Shown here in pieces: positions 8,769-17,399 of a stretch of DNA of 64,000 nt. The translations under genes were made by a program, and so were the position numbers. The stretch's first letter is position 1; every line of letters starts with the position of its first letter. The notes beneath the pieces are model-generated. The model searched no databases, was not told the origin of the DNA, and saw only the letters and a program-made list of their open reading frames with translations. The DNA lies in contig NZ_CP062501.1 of NCBI RefSeq assembly GCF_014879975.1, forward strand, positions 744,001 through 808,000, read 5' to 3'. The stretch is from Vibrio bathopelagicus. GTDB lineage: Bacteria > Pseudomonadota > Gammaproteobacteria > Enterobacterales > Vibrionaceae.

Positions 8769-9845
8769 ATGAGCACGGACTTGCGTCAACAATGTAACTT
8801 GCTGCTTTCTGGCCACTTCGATCCAACACCAGCTCAAACCTTTGCGCAAATGGCTGAATGGTGCGAAACACATGATGTGACTCACGATACCTATGGTGAT
8901 GGCGATTTTATTGAGAGTTTCGAAAACAAAGTAGCTGATTTGCTCGGCTATGAGGCCGCCGTGTTTGTGATTACAGGCACCATGAACCAACCAACAGCAC
9001 TAGAGATTGCTTGCCAAGAAAAAAGAAACCCTTTAGTGGCTATGCATGAATCCAGCCATATCATGCGCCATGAACGCCAAGGGTATCAGCTCCAGAACCG
9101 TTTCAACGTACTTCCTGTTGGCAACGTGTTCCGAACTTGGAACGTAGATGACCTGAAGGCTTGGCCAGACGAAATTGCAGCTGCGCTTTATGAACTTCCA
9201 ATGCGTGAAATCGGCGGGCAGCTTCCTGAGTGGGATGAGCTTGAAGCGATAAAGCAGTACTGCAAAGAACAATCGATTCATCTGCATATGGATGGGGCTC
9301 GTTTGTGGGAGTGCGGCGCGTATTATCAAAAGTCATATAGCGAGATCGCTCAAGGTTTCGATACCGCTTATGTGTCGCTCTATAAAGGGTTAAACGGCCT
9401 TGGTGGTTCGCTGCTATTAGGTGATAAGGCTTTCGTAGCAAAAGCAGCGGCATGGATGAAGCGTCAGGGTGGGAATGTTTATCATCGCACGCCTTATGTG
9501 GTTTCGGCAGCAATGCAGTTTGATCAACGACTCGAGATGATGCCTGCTTTGTATGAACGCACCATTCAGGTTTACCAGATATTACAAGATTACCCTCAAT
9601 TCACGATTAATCCGCAGCAGCCTCAAGTAAATATGCTGCATCTTTATTTACCCGTAAGTTATGAAGACGGCATTATCGCAAGAGACAATATTGCTAAGAA
9701 GCATAAGATTTGGATAGGAAACCCAGCAATGAGCGAGCTACCAAATCAATGTAAAATTGAGTGGTATGTGGGTGATAACTTATTGAATTTACCCGATCAT
9801 GAGCTGATCGACATTCTAGATTTTATTAACGAAGAGCTGATTTAA
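8769..9845 (+). CDS. Threonine-aldolase-family PLP lyase
   Basis: The 358-residue protein belongs to the beta-eliminating lyase / low-specificity threonine aldolase fold (aspartate aminotransferase type I). HMDGARLWE near residue 175 has the PLP-pyridine-binding Asp and Arg of the family. SLYKGLNGLGGS near residue 205 carries the predicted Schiff-base lysine, where LtaE has SKGLGAPVGS. TYGDGDFIESFE resembles the substrate-entry motif near the N-terminus. The start 8769 is chosen for AAAGG at 8757-8761; two upstream in-frame ATGs (8697, 8751) lack one. The precise substrate (threonine, a phenylserine-like amino acid or another beta-hydroxy amino acid) is not determined. A near-repeat of its last codons follows the stop codon. 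Confidence 0.82.
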   Translation: MSTDLRQQCNLLLSGHFDPTPAQTFAQMAEWCETHDVTHDTYGDGDFIESFENKVADLLGYEAAVFVITGTMNQPTALEIACQEKRNPLVAMHESSHIMRHERQGYQLQNRFNVLPVGNVFRTWNVDDLKAWPDEIAAALYELPMREIGGQLPEWDELEAIKQYCKEQSIHLHMDGARLWECGAYYQKSYSEIAQGFDTAYVSLYKGLNGLGGSLLLGDKAFVAKAAAWMKRQGGNVYHRTPYVVSAAMQFDQRLEMMPALYERTIQVYQILQDYPQFTINPQQPQVNMLHLYLPVSYEDGIIARDNIAKKHKIWIGNPAMSELPNQCKIEWYVGDNLLNLPDHELIDILDFINEELI

Positions 9846-9890
9846 TTAACGAAGAGTTGAATTGATTGCAGCAGAAGTTGGCTAACTGAG

Positions 9891-9923
9891 ATGAATACAG
9901 GGCATGCTTCCTGTATTCATTTT
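9891..9923 (+). terminator. Hairpin terminator after the lyase gene
   Basis: ATGAATACAGG (9891-9901) pairs perfectly with CCTGTATTCAT (9910-9920) around an 8-nt loop and is followed by TTT. The T-run is short. It also lies just after the stop codon of the minus-strand small gene at 9948-10073. Confidence 0.7.
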
Positions 9924-9947
9924 ACGCCAATAGGATAGTGGGGCTTG

Positions 9948-10073
9948 TTACATATATTGGTTGATGTACACATCGACTAAAAACATGAATACAGGCACCG
10001 TGCTGAGAAGTCCGAAGAAGACGATTGGCACCCAGTTTTTCATTTTCTTTTTAGGTTGCTCAGTGTTGTTCAT
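9948..10073 (-). CDS. 41-residue single-span membrane protein
   Basis: The minus-strand frame encodes MNNTEQPKKKMKNW followed by a hydrophobic segment (VPIVFFGLLSTVPVFMFLVDVYI) and NQYM. A ribosome site AAGG lies 8-11 nt before ATG. The basic stretch before the span predicts the N-in orientation. It is isolated between convergent and divergent neighbours. No function is recognised. Confidence 0.5.
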   Translation of the reverse strand: MNNTEQPKKKMKNWVPIVFFGLLSTVPVFMFLVDVYINQYM

Positions 10074-10391
10074 AAGTTCGGCCTTAAATTAGTTGTCGAG
10101 TCTGCGCTATTGATGACCACTGAATTACGTAATGATTAAATGTAGCCATGATAATATCAGTCGCAGGATCTATTTATCTTTGTGATATCCCATAAAATCT
10201 ACGAGTATGGTATCAAATAAAATCGATGATCCCTACGCGGATTTGGCGTTTCGTGGTGTGTATCAATCACAGAAAATGTAGGCGATTCATAAGCGGTTCA
10301 TAAAGACTCAATAATAATGAACCTATTAGAACAAGTATTGCCTTATTCGGCATATGAAATAAACAGCATTCAAAGATTTGGAGAAGACAAC
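10074..10391. other. Intergenic region upstream of yccF
   Basis: About 318 bp hold the promoters of the 41-residue gene (minus) and yccF (plus). An ATTACGTAAT palindrome lies at 10125-10134. The frame that extends yccF upstream to 10317 has no ribosome site at its first codon. Confidence 0.4.
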
Positions 10392-10826
10392 ATGAGAACA
10401 ATAGGAAACATCATTTGGTTTCTGTTTGGTGGCGTATTTATGGGACTGGCTTGGTGGTTCTTCGGACTGCTCGCATTCCTCACCATCGTTGGTATCCCAT
10501 GGGGTAGAGCGTGTTTTGTAATGGGTAATTTCTCATTCTTCCCATTCGGTCAAGAAGCGATTTCTCGTGATGAATTGACGAATGAAACTGACATCGGTAC
10601 CAGCCCGCTAGGTATGATTGGTAACATTATTTGGTTCTTATTTGCAGGAATCTGGCTTGCGATTGGCCACATCATGTCAGCAGTGGCGTGTTTCATTACT
10701 ATCATTGGTATTCCGTTTGCGATTCAGCATCTTAAGCTAGCGGTTATCTCATTGGCGCCAATCGGCAAAACAGTTGTCGACAAGCGTGAAGCAGAAGCGG
10801 CACGAGTAAGAAACTACAAAGGTTAA
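10392..10826 (+). CDS. yccF: YccF family inner-membrane protein
   Basis: The 144-residue protein has two similar halves, each with the signature IGNIIWFLFxG followed by a hydrophobic hairpin and IxGIPxxxxxxKLAxxxxxPxG-like sequence (residues 4-45 and 75-125). This is the YccF (DUF307) pattern; E. coli YccF has 148 residues. The start at 10392 follows GGAGAAGACAAC and gives the conserved N-terminus MRTIGNIIW. Function is unknown in E. coli; it is an integral membrane protein. It is monocistronic with its own terminator. Confidence 0.93.
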   Translation: MRTIGNIIWFLFGGVFMGLAWWFFGLLAFLTIVGIPWGRACFVMGNFSFFPFGQEAISRDELTNETDIGTSPLGMIGNIIWFLFAGIWLAIGHIMSAVACFITIIGIPFAIQHLKLAVISLAPIGKTVVDKREAEAARVRNYKG

Positions 10827-10855
10827 GGCTACAGCTTAAGTCTTAGATAGAACTG

Positions 10856-10885
10856 AAAAAGCACATCACATGATGTGCTTTTTTT
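10856..10885 (+). terminator. Terminator of yccF (symmetrical)
   Basis: GCACATCA and TGATGTGC (10861-10878) form the stem, preceded by five A and followed by seven T. It may also stop minus-strand transcripts from the barrel gene at 10977-11900. Confidence 0.9.
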
Positions 10886-10976
10886 GTGCCTCGGTTCCTA
10901 TATCACTATGCCCACATCTCACAAACACCAACTAGACGCTAGTGGGCTAGGCACTGTTTAACTAGATATTATTTAA

Positions 10977-11900
10977 TTAGACATTGTTGAACAGGACTTC
11001 AAGTCGAAGAGTGATGTTGGCTTCTTCGGTATGTTTCTCATAGGGCTCTCGTTCCCATTGATAGCGCGGAATCAGTTCGTAGAATAGCCACTCTTTCCAA
11101 ATGTTTTCTCGGTAGGTTATCGACACCTGTGAATATTCGTAGTGGTTATACGGTTCGCTGGTTGCTGTGATAGTGGCGCTGTATTGCAGAGCTTGGTCTT
11201 GAGAAAGATAGTGATACAAAGTTAGCCCCGTGCCGTAGTCCCAGCCTTTAAGGTCGTCGTTATAGCCTGCAAAGTTCGACCATCGCGCTAAGAAGTCATC
11301 ACTTAAAGAAAGATCAAAATCGATATCGGTGATCTCCCCAGTTTCGTGTTTTTCTTGATACAAACGTTGAGTAAGCCTGAATATGACGTCGGTTGTTAGA
11401 GGGTAGGTAAAACGGTAGCGAGCTTCAATACGAGGACGCAGTGTCGCTTTAATATTGAAGCTACTGTAACCCTTGGCATAAGCATCGTAACGTAGGCCGA
11501 GTGCGCTTTCTAATTCATCTGAATCTTGCGGAAAGAAATCCAAGAACTCTTCATCGCCAACCGATTCATAGATTAACTTCAAGCGTTTACTGACAAAGGG
11601 CAAGTGCAAGCGAGCTTTGAGTTTGGTGTTGTATTCAACATCACCTCCCTCAATGTAAGTAAAGTCATTGTACCAACGTACAGAGGTGCCCGCTCGCGCA
11701 TCTTCAGTCATACGATCATCCACAAAAAAGCTGTCAAACCACAATGCGGGTTGGCAAAATTTACTGTTTAGGTAGTGGTAAGCCTTTTCGACAGGGGCGT
11801 CTTCTAACGGCTGACTGTGACACTCGTTTGGTTCCTCTGCTTGGGCGGAGTGGGCAACGAGCGAAGCTAATAATGAGGTGTTAACTATCCAACGACTCAA
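10977..11900 (-). CDS. Predicted outer-membrane beta-barrel protein, TTG start
   Basis: The 307-residue protein has a signal peptide ending AHSAQA (residues 16-21) and then an extended, aromatic, strand-rich body (RYRFTYPLT, SVRWYNDFTYIEGG) consistent with a barrel. Two cysteines occur near the mature N-terminus (NECHSQP and SKFCQPAL). The only start that keeps the signal peptide is TTG at 11898-11900, preceded by a weak CAGG; the upstream frame is closed by TAG. I do not recognise a named family. It is a single gene, convergent with yccF. Confidence 0.6.
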   Translation of the reverse strand: MSRWIVNTSLLASLVAHSAQAEEPNECHSQPLEDAPVEKAYHYLNSKFCQPALWFDSFFVDDRMTEDARAGTSVRWYNDFTYIEGGDVEYNTKLKARLHLPFVSKRLKLIYESVGDEEFLDFFPQDSDELESALGLRYDAYAKGYSSFNIKATLRPRIEARYRFTYPLTTDVIFRLTQRLYQEKHETGEITDIDFDLSLSDDFLARWSNFAGYNDDLKGWDYGTGLTLYHYLSQDQALQYSATITATSEPYNHYEYSQVSITYRENIWKEWLFYELIPRYQWEREPYEKHTEEANITLRLEVLFNNV

Positions 11901-12042
11901 TGGAACCTGTTTGTCATTCTATATATCAATAGATTGACTATAACCAAGCGATCGCAACAATGCGACTTTTTAGTGGTGAGTAGTTAGTGATTAGTCGCTA
12001 CTGATTAGTGATGAGGGTAAAGGTCTGAAAGGTATCGACAGA

Positions 12043-12075
12043 TAAAAGAAAACGGGCTCAGAAGGTGAGCCCGTT
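12043..12075 (-). terminator. Terminator of the Fe alcohol dehydrogenase gene
   Basis: AACGGGCTCA (12051-12060) pairs with TGAGCCCGTT (12066-12075). The T-tract for the minus strand is the complement of AAAAGAAAA just left of the stem. Confidence 0.88.
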
Positions 12076-12137
12076 TGTTTAACTATTTGTTTTTAGCAAG
12101 AGCCGCGTGTTTCTAGCTCGAATAACTTGTCGCTAGA

Positions 12138-13286
12138 TTACATTGCTGCTTCGAAGATCGCTGAGATTTCTTCGTGAGTTGCTTGTTTAGGGTTAGTGAA
12201 ACCACAAGCGTCTTTTAGTGCGTTGTCAGAAAGAGTCGGGATGTCTTCTAGCTTAGCACCAAGCTGCGCGATACCCGTTGGGATATTGACATCGTTTGCT
12301 AGTTGAACAATCGCGTTGATAGCCGCTTCTGCGCCTTGCTCTGGTGTCATGCCTTCAATATTCACACCCATCGCTTTTGCAACGTCACGTAGACGCTCTG
12401 GGCAAACTTGCGCGTTGTAGCGTTGAACGTGTGGTAGCAAGATAGCGTTACATACACCGTGTGGAAGGTCGTAGAAACCACCCAGTTGGTGCGCCATTGC
12501 ATGAACGTAACCCAATGAAGCGTTGTTGAATGCCATGCCAGCCATGAACTGTGCGTAAGCCATTTGCTCACGAGCTTCAATGTCTTCGCCGTGCGCTACG
12601 GCTGTTCTTAGGTGTGCTTGCACAAGTTCAATTGCTTTAATTGCTACTGCGTCTGTGATTGGCGTTGCTGCGATAGAAACGTAAGCCTCGATTGCGTGTG
12701 TTAACGCATCCATGCCTGTTGCAGCCGTTAGTGATGCAGGTTTAGCAAGCATCAACTCAGGATCGTTTACTGAGATAAGTGGTGTTGTGTGTTTATCAAC
12801 GATAGCCATCTTAATGTGACGAGCTTCGTCAGTAATGATGCAGAAACGCGTCATTTCAGAAGCTGTACCTGCTGTTGTGTTGATAGCAATTAGAGGCATC
12901 ATTGGTTTTTCTGACTGATCAACGCCTTCGTAGTCTGCAATCTTGCCACCGTTAGAAGCAACTAGAGCGATACCTTTTGCACAATCGTGTGGAGAACCGC
13001 CACCTAGAGAAACAACGAAATCACAATCGTTGTCAGTTAGTAATTCAAGACCATCGTTAACGTTCGTGATGGTTGGGTTGGGTTGAGTGCCGTCGAATAC
13101 AACTGCGTCTACGCCGCGTTGGCTAAGTAGGTCTTGTACCTGTTTAACCACACCAATTTGGTTAAGGATCTTATCCGTAACGATCAGACCTTTTTTGAAG
13201 CCTTGAGACTGAATGCTATCAGCAGCATCTTTCAAACAGCCAGTACCCATGAAGTTGATTGTAGGGATATAAAATGCAGTAGACAT
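12138..13286 (-). CDS. Iron-containing alcohol dehydrogenase (AdhB/YiaY type)
   Basis: The 382-residue, group III dehydrogenase closely follows the Zymomonas AdhB / E. coli YiaY pattern. It starts [14 protein letters not shown], and [16 protein letters not shown] (near 95-110) and [14 protein letters not shown] (136-149) form the NAD+ site. Metal ligands are Asp and His in [12 protein letters not shown] and two His in [18 protein letters not shown]. It would interconvert primary alcohols, probably ethanol, and aldehydes with NAD(H). The ribosome site CGGAG lies 8-12 nt before ATG. It is monocistronic with a clean terminator; no regulator is adjacent. Confidence 0.93.
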   Translation of the reverse strand: MSTAFYIPTINFMGTGCLKDAADSIQSQGFKKGLIVTDKILNQIGVVKQVQDLLSQRGVDAVVFDGTQPNPTITNVNDGLELLTDNDCDFVVSLGGGSPHDCAKGIALVASNGGKIADYEGVDQSEKPMMPLIAINTTAGTASEMTRFCIITDEARHIKMAIVDKHTTPLISVNDPELMLAKPASLTAATGMDALTHAIEAYVSIAATPITDAVAIKAIELVQAHLRTAVAHGEDIEAREQMAYAQFMAGMAFNNASLGYVHAMAHQLGGFYDLPHGVCNAILLPHVQRYNAQVCPERLRDVAKAMGVNIEGMTPEQGAEAAINAIVQLANDVNIPTGIAQLGAKLEDIPTLSDNALKDACGFTNPKQATHEEISAIFEAAM

Positions 13287-13525
13287 TGGAAAACTCCGTT
13301 AATTATGATTTTTTAATTTCCTACATGTTGTCGGCAATCAACTGGTCGACCATTGATCTGGAACAACTTTGATTCCGAACTACCACTTTGTGGCTATGCG
13401 TTGTGATAGGGCTCATATAGCAATCGTTTTTATGGTTTTCTTATGTGTTTATTGTCAGCAATGGAAAGCGAACTATTGATTGACTTAAGAACAGAATGGC
13501 GATCTATAACCATGAAAAGTAAAGA

Positions 13526-13711
13526 TTACTCACTCAAAGTCGGTTCAAGTTCAGTTTGTGTCGAAGGTTTACTTGAGTCATCGTTAGCTTCAATTTGAGG
13601 TTGTTGAGGCTCATCGGTATCTAAGGCATCAGAGGTGTCTTCTGGTTCTTGATCATAATACTTTACAAGGAATGGGGTGAGCATGACGGATGACGGTAAG
13701 AAGTGCTTCAT
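13526..13711 (-). CDS. Small acidic hypothetical protein, 61 residues
   Basis: The frame begins MKHFLPSSVMLTPFLVKYYD, with a short hydrophobic stretch, and continues as an acidic, Pro/Ser/Thr/Gln-rich tail (DEPQQPQIEANDDSSKPSTQ) that should be disordered. The ribosome site GGGAGGTACC immediately precedes the ATG and is among the strongest in the window, which is the main evidence for translation. GGTACC and GGTAC around the site form a small inverted repeat that could mask it. The function is unknown. Confidence 0.5.
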   Translation of the reverse strand: MKHFLPSSVMLTPFLVKYYDQEPEDTSDALDTDEPQQPQIEANDDSSKPSTQTELEPTLSE

Positions 13712-13924
13712 GGTACCTCCCGGTACTTAAGGGTATTTCTTGTATGGTATTGGTTTAATATGTGGCAAAATTTGCGATACATCATGACTTGTTGTTTGTT
13801 TTCTATAAATTATTAGAACTATATTCAGGCTCACAAAATTGATAGTAGAATGCACATCTGGCCTTTGAGGCAACGAGAAAATAAATACAAGCACAGCTCA
13901 ACCGCGCGAATAATAGGACATAAA

Positions 13925-14599
13925 ATGAAGTACGATTGGATATTCTTTGATGCAGATGAAACCTTGTTCCACTTTGATGCTTTTCAAGGAATGAAGCTGA
14001 TGTTCTCCCGTTTTGGCGTGGACTTTAGCGAACAGGATTATTCAGTTTATCAAGAGGTTAATTTGCCGTTATGGGTTGATTACCAAGATGGCCGCATTAC
14101 GGCGGCACAACTGAAGCACGCGCGTTTTGAAACCTGGGCAGCAAAGTTAGAGACAACAACAGCAGCATTAAACAGCGCATTTTTGACCGCAATGGCAGAC
14201 ATTTGTTCTCTGCTTCCTGGTGCAAAAGAGTTGATGGAGTCATTAAAAGGCAAAGTGAACATGGGCATCATTACGAATGGTTTCACCGAGCTGCAATCTA
14301 TCCGTTTAGAACGAACAGGAATGACGGACTACTTTGAGTATGTGATCATTTCTGAGGAAGTCGGTGTTGCTAAACCAGACGCTGAAATTTTTGAACATGC
14401 ACATAAGCTGATTGGATTGCCATCGAAGCAGCGCGTATTGATGGTCGGGGACAACCCACATTCTGATATTTTAGGTGGCTTGGATTTTGGTATTGAGACC
14501 TGTTGGTTGAACAGCCAAGAGAAAGCAACGCCAGCGGGTATTAACCCACACTATCAGGTTAAGTCTCTGGCTGACCTGCAAGCACTTCTATTGGCATAA
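13925..14599 (+). CDS. yjjG: Pyrimidine 5'-nucleotidase YjjG (HAD family)
   Basis: This 224-residue HAD phosphatase starts MKYDWIFFDADETLFHFD, containing motif I (DADET). ITNGFT (motif II) lies near residue 118, and VAKPD plus MVGDNPHSDILGG (motifs III and IV) near 150-180. The alignment with E. coli YjjG is close throughout, including the N-terminal cap sequence NLPLWVDYQDG. YjjG dephosphorylates dUMP, UMP and dTMP and protects against non-canonical pyrimidines. The start at 13925 (ribosome site AGGACA) is preferred over an upstream in-frame ATG at 13850. Confidence 0.95.
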   Translation: MKYDWIFFDADETLFHFDAFQGMKLMFSRFGVDFSEQDYSVYQEVNLPLWVDYQDGRITAAQLKHARFETWAAKLETTTAALNSAFLTAMADICSLLPGAKELMESLKGKVNMGIITNGFTELQSIRLERTGMTDYFEYVIISEEVGVAKPDAEIFEHAHKLIGLPSKQRVLMVGDNPHSDILGGLDFGIETCWLNSQEKATPAGINPHYQVKSLADLQALLLA

Positions 14600-14637
14600 T
14601 AGCTAATTGCTTTTAGATTTTTGAGTGAATGATTGAT

Positions 14638-14674
14638 AGCCGAGTACAGTTATGTGCTCGGCTACTTATTTTTA
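14638..14674 (+). terminator. Terminator of yjjG
   Basis: AGCCGAGTACA (14638-14648) pairs with TGTGCTCGGCT (14653-14663) with one G-T wobble around a GTTA loop, followed by a T-rich tract. Confidence 0.88.
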
Positions 14675-14765
14675 CTTACTGCAACTTATCGATAGTGGTG
14701 CTTAAGCCTATCTTTGCTTTAAGCTCACTTTGATTACCCAATTACAATAAAAAGAAGGAAGAGGC

Positions 14766-15695
14766 GTGCTGAAATCTCATCGCCATAGCTGCTACGGTAT
14801 TGCTGCCATTTTACTTTGGAGCTGCTTAATTGCATTGTCTCGTAGTGTTTCAGAACAACTGGGCCCAATTGGTGGCGCAGCCAGTCTTTATACGGTGAGC
14901 TCACTGCTGTTGGTCTGTGTTATGGGGTTACCTAAGCTGTCGCGCTTCTCTAAATCGTATTTGATGATCGGTGGTACCTTATTCGTTTGCTACGAGATCT
15001 TCCTGGCTCTGGCTTTAGGAATGGCAAACAGCCGACATCAAGCCTTAGAAATGGCCGTTATCAACTATCTATGGCCAGCACTAACGGTGTTATTTGCGGT
15101 ACTGCTTAGCGATAAAAAGATCAACTGGTTAGTTTATCCAAGCATCTTTTTGGCGTTCTTTGGTGTAGCTTGGAGTATCAGCGGCGATCAGGGGCTTTCT
15201 ATCGATCAAATCGCGGCCAATATTGCGACGAATCCAAAAACCTATTCGATGGCATTCTTCGGCGCGATTATTTGGGCTGTGTATTGCAATTACACCCAAC
15301 GCGTTGCTAAAGGGCAGAATGCGATTGTGCTTTTCTTTATCGCTACCGCGGTCACTCTGTGGATCAAATACGCATTGAGTGATGAAACCGGCATGGTGAT
15401 GACTTCATGTGCAGCGATTGATTTAGTGCTTGCTGGGGCTTGTATGGGGGCTGGTTACGCGCTTTGGAACACGGCGATACTCGGTGGCAATATGGTCTTC
15501 CTCGCCACTATGTCGTATTTCACGCCCATCTTCGCGACCTTATTGTCTTCTATGATTCTAGGTTTGTCATTGAGCATGAGTTTTTGGCAGGGTGTTTGTA
15601 TGGTGACGATTGGTTCACTGGCTTGCTGGTGGGTAACCAGAGAAAAGCCGACGGCTAAGGCGTCGGCTTCTGAAGAGGTTCAATCAGAGTCTTAA
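14766..15695 (+). CDS. yddG: Aromatic amino acid exporter YddG (DMT superfamily), GTG start
   Basis: The 309-residue protein has ten predicted spans (two EamA-type halves). It shares with E. coli YddG the segments AILLWSCLIALSRSVSEQLG (near residue 13), EMAVINYLWPALTVLFA and the C-terminal SFWQGVCMVTIGSLACW. YddG exports aromatic amino acids and some drugs across the inner membrane. The start is GTG at 14766 with AAGGAAGAGG upstream; no ATG lies near. It converges on the CDF gene. Confidence 0.88.
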   Translation: MLKSHRHSCYGIAAILLWSCLIALSRSVSEQLGPIGGAASLYTVSSLLLVCVMGLPKLSRFSKSYLMIGGTLFVCYEIFLALALGMANSRHQALEMAVINYLWPALTVLFAVLLSDKKINWLVYPSIFLAFFGVAWSISGDQGLSIDQIAANIATNPKTYSMAFFGAIIWAVYCNYTQRVAKGQNAIVLFFIATAVTLWIKYALSDETGMVMTSCAAIDLVLAGACMGAGYALWNTAILGGNMVFLATMSYFTPIFATLLSSMILGLSLSMSFWQGVCMVTIGSLACWWVTREKPTAKASASEEVQSES

Positions 15696-15730
15696 GTTAG
15701 CGAGAGACTGACTGTTTAACTCTTGGACTT

Positions 15731-16627
15731 TTAACTCGCGATATTGAGATTCAATTGAAGCTCATATGGCATCTTAGATAGGCGTCGCTTAAGTTGGCGG
15801 CGCGTACGTTCAATATCATCGACCGCAATCGCTTGTTGGTCGTTGGTATGAATATCAACGTTGATTCTTAGTTCCGGGCCAATCTTAGTCACGCCCATTA
15901 ACTCCAAATCTTGATCCGCATCTTTGTCCACAGCGACAACATTCTTATCTACCGCATCACAAATATCTTTGGTTGCCGACATCATCAGCAGTTCACGCAT
16001 TGCTTCTCGTAACATGTCGAACGGAACTTTGATGAAGTAGAAAGACATTAACAACATCATCATTGGGTCGGCATATACCGCGTACTCTGCAAACGGAGAG
16101 TAAGCTACCAACCAAGCAACAACGAAACCTGCCGTTACTGCCACACTCAAAAGTGTATCCATCTGCCACTGTTTAGACTCAGCTTGAATCAAACCTGAAG
16201 AAATACGTTTGCTCTTGTTGGCGATGTACCACCAAGCGTAACCACAACCTAATACGTTGAAAATACCAAACAGAGTTGCGATAGAAGCATCGACTTCACG
16301 ACCGCCTGTCATCAGAGCACCAATCGCGGAGTAAAGCGAATAACCGACCACAAGCAGAATCACAATTGCTTTAATCGCGATTACGATTGGCTCAATGATA
16401 GCTCGACCGAATGGGAACTCCCTGTCTGATGGGCGATTAATGTATTTCGAAGCAGCTAGTGACAATAAAGTTAACAGTAAACTGATAAGAGAATAGACAC
16501 CGTCAAATACTATGACTAGAGAGCCAACGAGAAGACCCAACACCAATCCGCCAATTGCAAAGCCTGATGCTAAAAGGGCTGAGAACAATAGTACTCGGTT
16601 TTCGTTTTGGCTTTTCCTGTCACACAT
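15731..16627 (-). CDS. Cation diffusion facilitator family protein with incomplete metal site
   Basis: The 298-residue inner-membrane protein has six spans and a cytosolic C-terminal domain (about 210-298), as in CDF metal/proton antiporters. In FieF the transport site is D45, D49, H153 and D157. Here TM2 reads FDGVYSL (Asp42, Ser46) and TM5 reads KQWQMDTLL (Gln153, Asp157), so two of the four ligands are replaced. This points to a divergent CDF subgroup with another substrate or a changed mechanism. Helical ends and length are otherwise normal. It is monocistronic and convergent with yddG. Confidence 0.82.
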   Translation of the reverse strand: MCDRKSQNENRVLLFSALLASGFAIGGLVLGLLVGSLVIVFDGVYSLISLLLTLLSLAASKYINRPSDREFPFGRAIIEPIVIAIKAIVILLVVGYSLYSAIGALMTGGREVDASIATLFGIFNVLGCGYAWWYIANKSKRISSGLIQAESKQWQMDTLLSVAVTAGFVVAWLVAYSPFAEYAVYADPMMMLLMSFYFIKVPFDMLREAMRELLMMSATKDICDAVDKNVVAVDKDADQDLELMGVTKIGPELRINVDIHTNDQQAIAVDDIERTRRQLKRRLSKMPYELQLNLNIAS

Positions 16628-16988
16628 AATATTTTCCAGATGTTTTTGATAACTTCATTGTTCTAATATTGAGCTAGCTTTACAAACTTTATCTGATGAC
16701 GTTTATATGTCGGCAACCCGTTTTATATTAAAGTTATTACTATTCAATTGCTTAACGATAGATTTTGGTGTCAGTAAAGTTGACGATGACTGTTTTTTAG
16801 GAAATGTGAAACTGGCGTTAAATGGTTTATGATTAGTAAAACACATAGGTTTTGAAGGTCTCATAGGCTCGCTGTGTAAAGGGTCAGGGTGTTAAGGTTA
16901 CAGAAATCGCACTGAAACCTTATACCTTAAACTTGGGTTTGAACCTTGAGCGTAAAGCTGAGTGGAACTTGAAAAGGAGTGGATGAAG
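16628..16988. other. Intergenic region between divergent genes
   Basis: About 360 bp, AT-rich near 16630-16860, separate the CDF gene from the next plus-strand gene and must hold both promoters. I find no operator-like symmetry or short gene. Confidence 0.4.
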
Positions 16989-17339
16989 ATGAAATTTGAT
17001 GATCTCAACGATAGCGAGTTGTGGGCGATTGCTAACCCGATAATGGACAACTTGATGGACGGCTCCACCAAGGTTGACCATGCTCAACACTGCCGAGACT
17101 TTACGCAGCGCATGAAGGATATTGTGACGTCTGAGTATCTGGAAAAGGTGTGTCATCATTATCAGCACAGCAACGGATTTTTTGCTGAACGTGAGCCAGT
17201 TGCGCTATTCAGACGCTCCGATTCCATCGCCTTTGTTTGGAAGCAGGCGTATACCATTGCGAAAGGTGAGTTTGTGGCAGAAATGGTGCTGGTTGAAGAA
17301 GACGGACGTTATTTAGTGGATCACGTGATGGTCTTCTAA
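16989..17339 (+). CDS. Hypothetical protein, 116 residues, NTF2-like appearance
   Basis: The protein begins MKFDDLNDSELWAIANPIMD. The ATG at 16989 has AAGGAG 10-15 nt upstream; another ATG at 16983 is too close to that site. The layout (N-terminal helices, a DxxQRMKDIVT segment, then strands with AFVWKQAYTIAKGEFVAEMV and a final GRYLVDHVMVF) resembles a SnoaL/NTF2-like alpha-beta barrel. That is a weak fold guess, not a family match. It has no signal peptide and is convergent with a LysR gene. Confidence 0.6.
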   Translation: MKFDDLNDSELWAIANPIMDNLMDGSTKVDHAQHCRDFTQRMKDIVTSEYLEKVCHHYQHSNGFFAEREPVALFRRSDSIAFVWKQAYTIAKGEFVAEMVLVEEDGRYLVDHVMVF

Positions 17340-17399
17340 AGGAGAGCTTTCTATTTGTTAGATGATTTCAAGTATCGAGATAGAACATTATCTGACACT

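Noticed and set aside
10230..10275. CRP-like site before yccF (GTGTGTATCAATCACA)
   Set aside because: Left arm and spacing differ too much from TGTGA-N6-TCACA.
12362..12580. 72-codon minus-strand frame inside the alcohol dehydrogenase gene
   Set aside because: Out-of-frame shadow of a gene with full-length family match.
15646..15669. GCCGAC/GTCGGC hairpin in the end of yddG as a terminator
   Set aside because: It lies inside the coding sequence and has no T-run after it.
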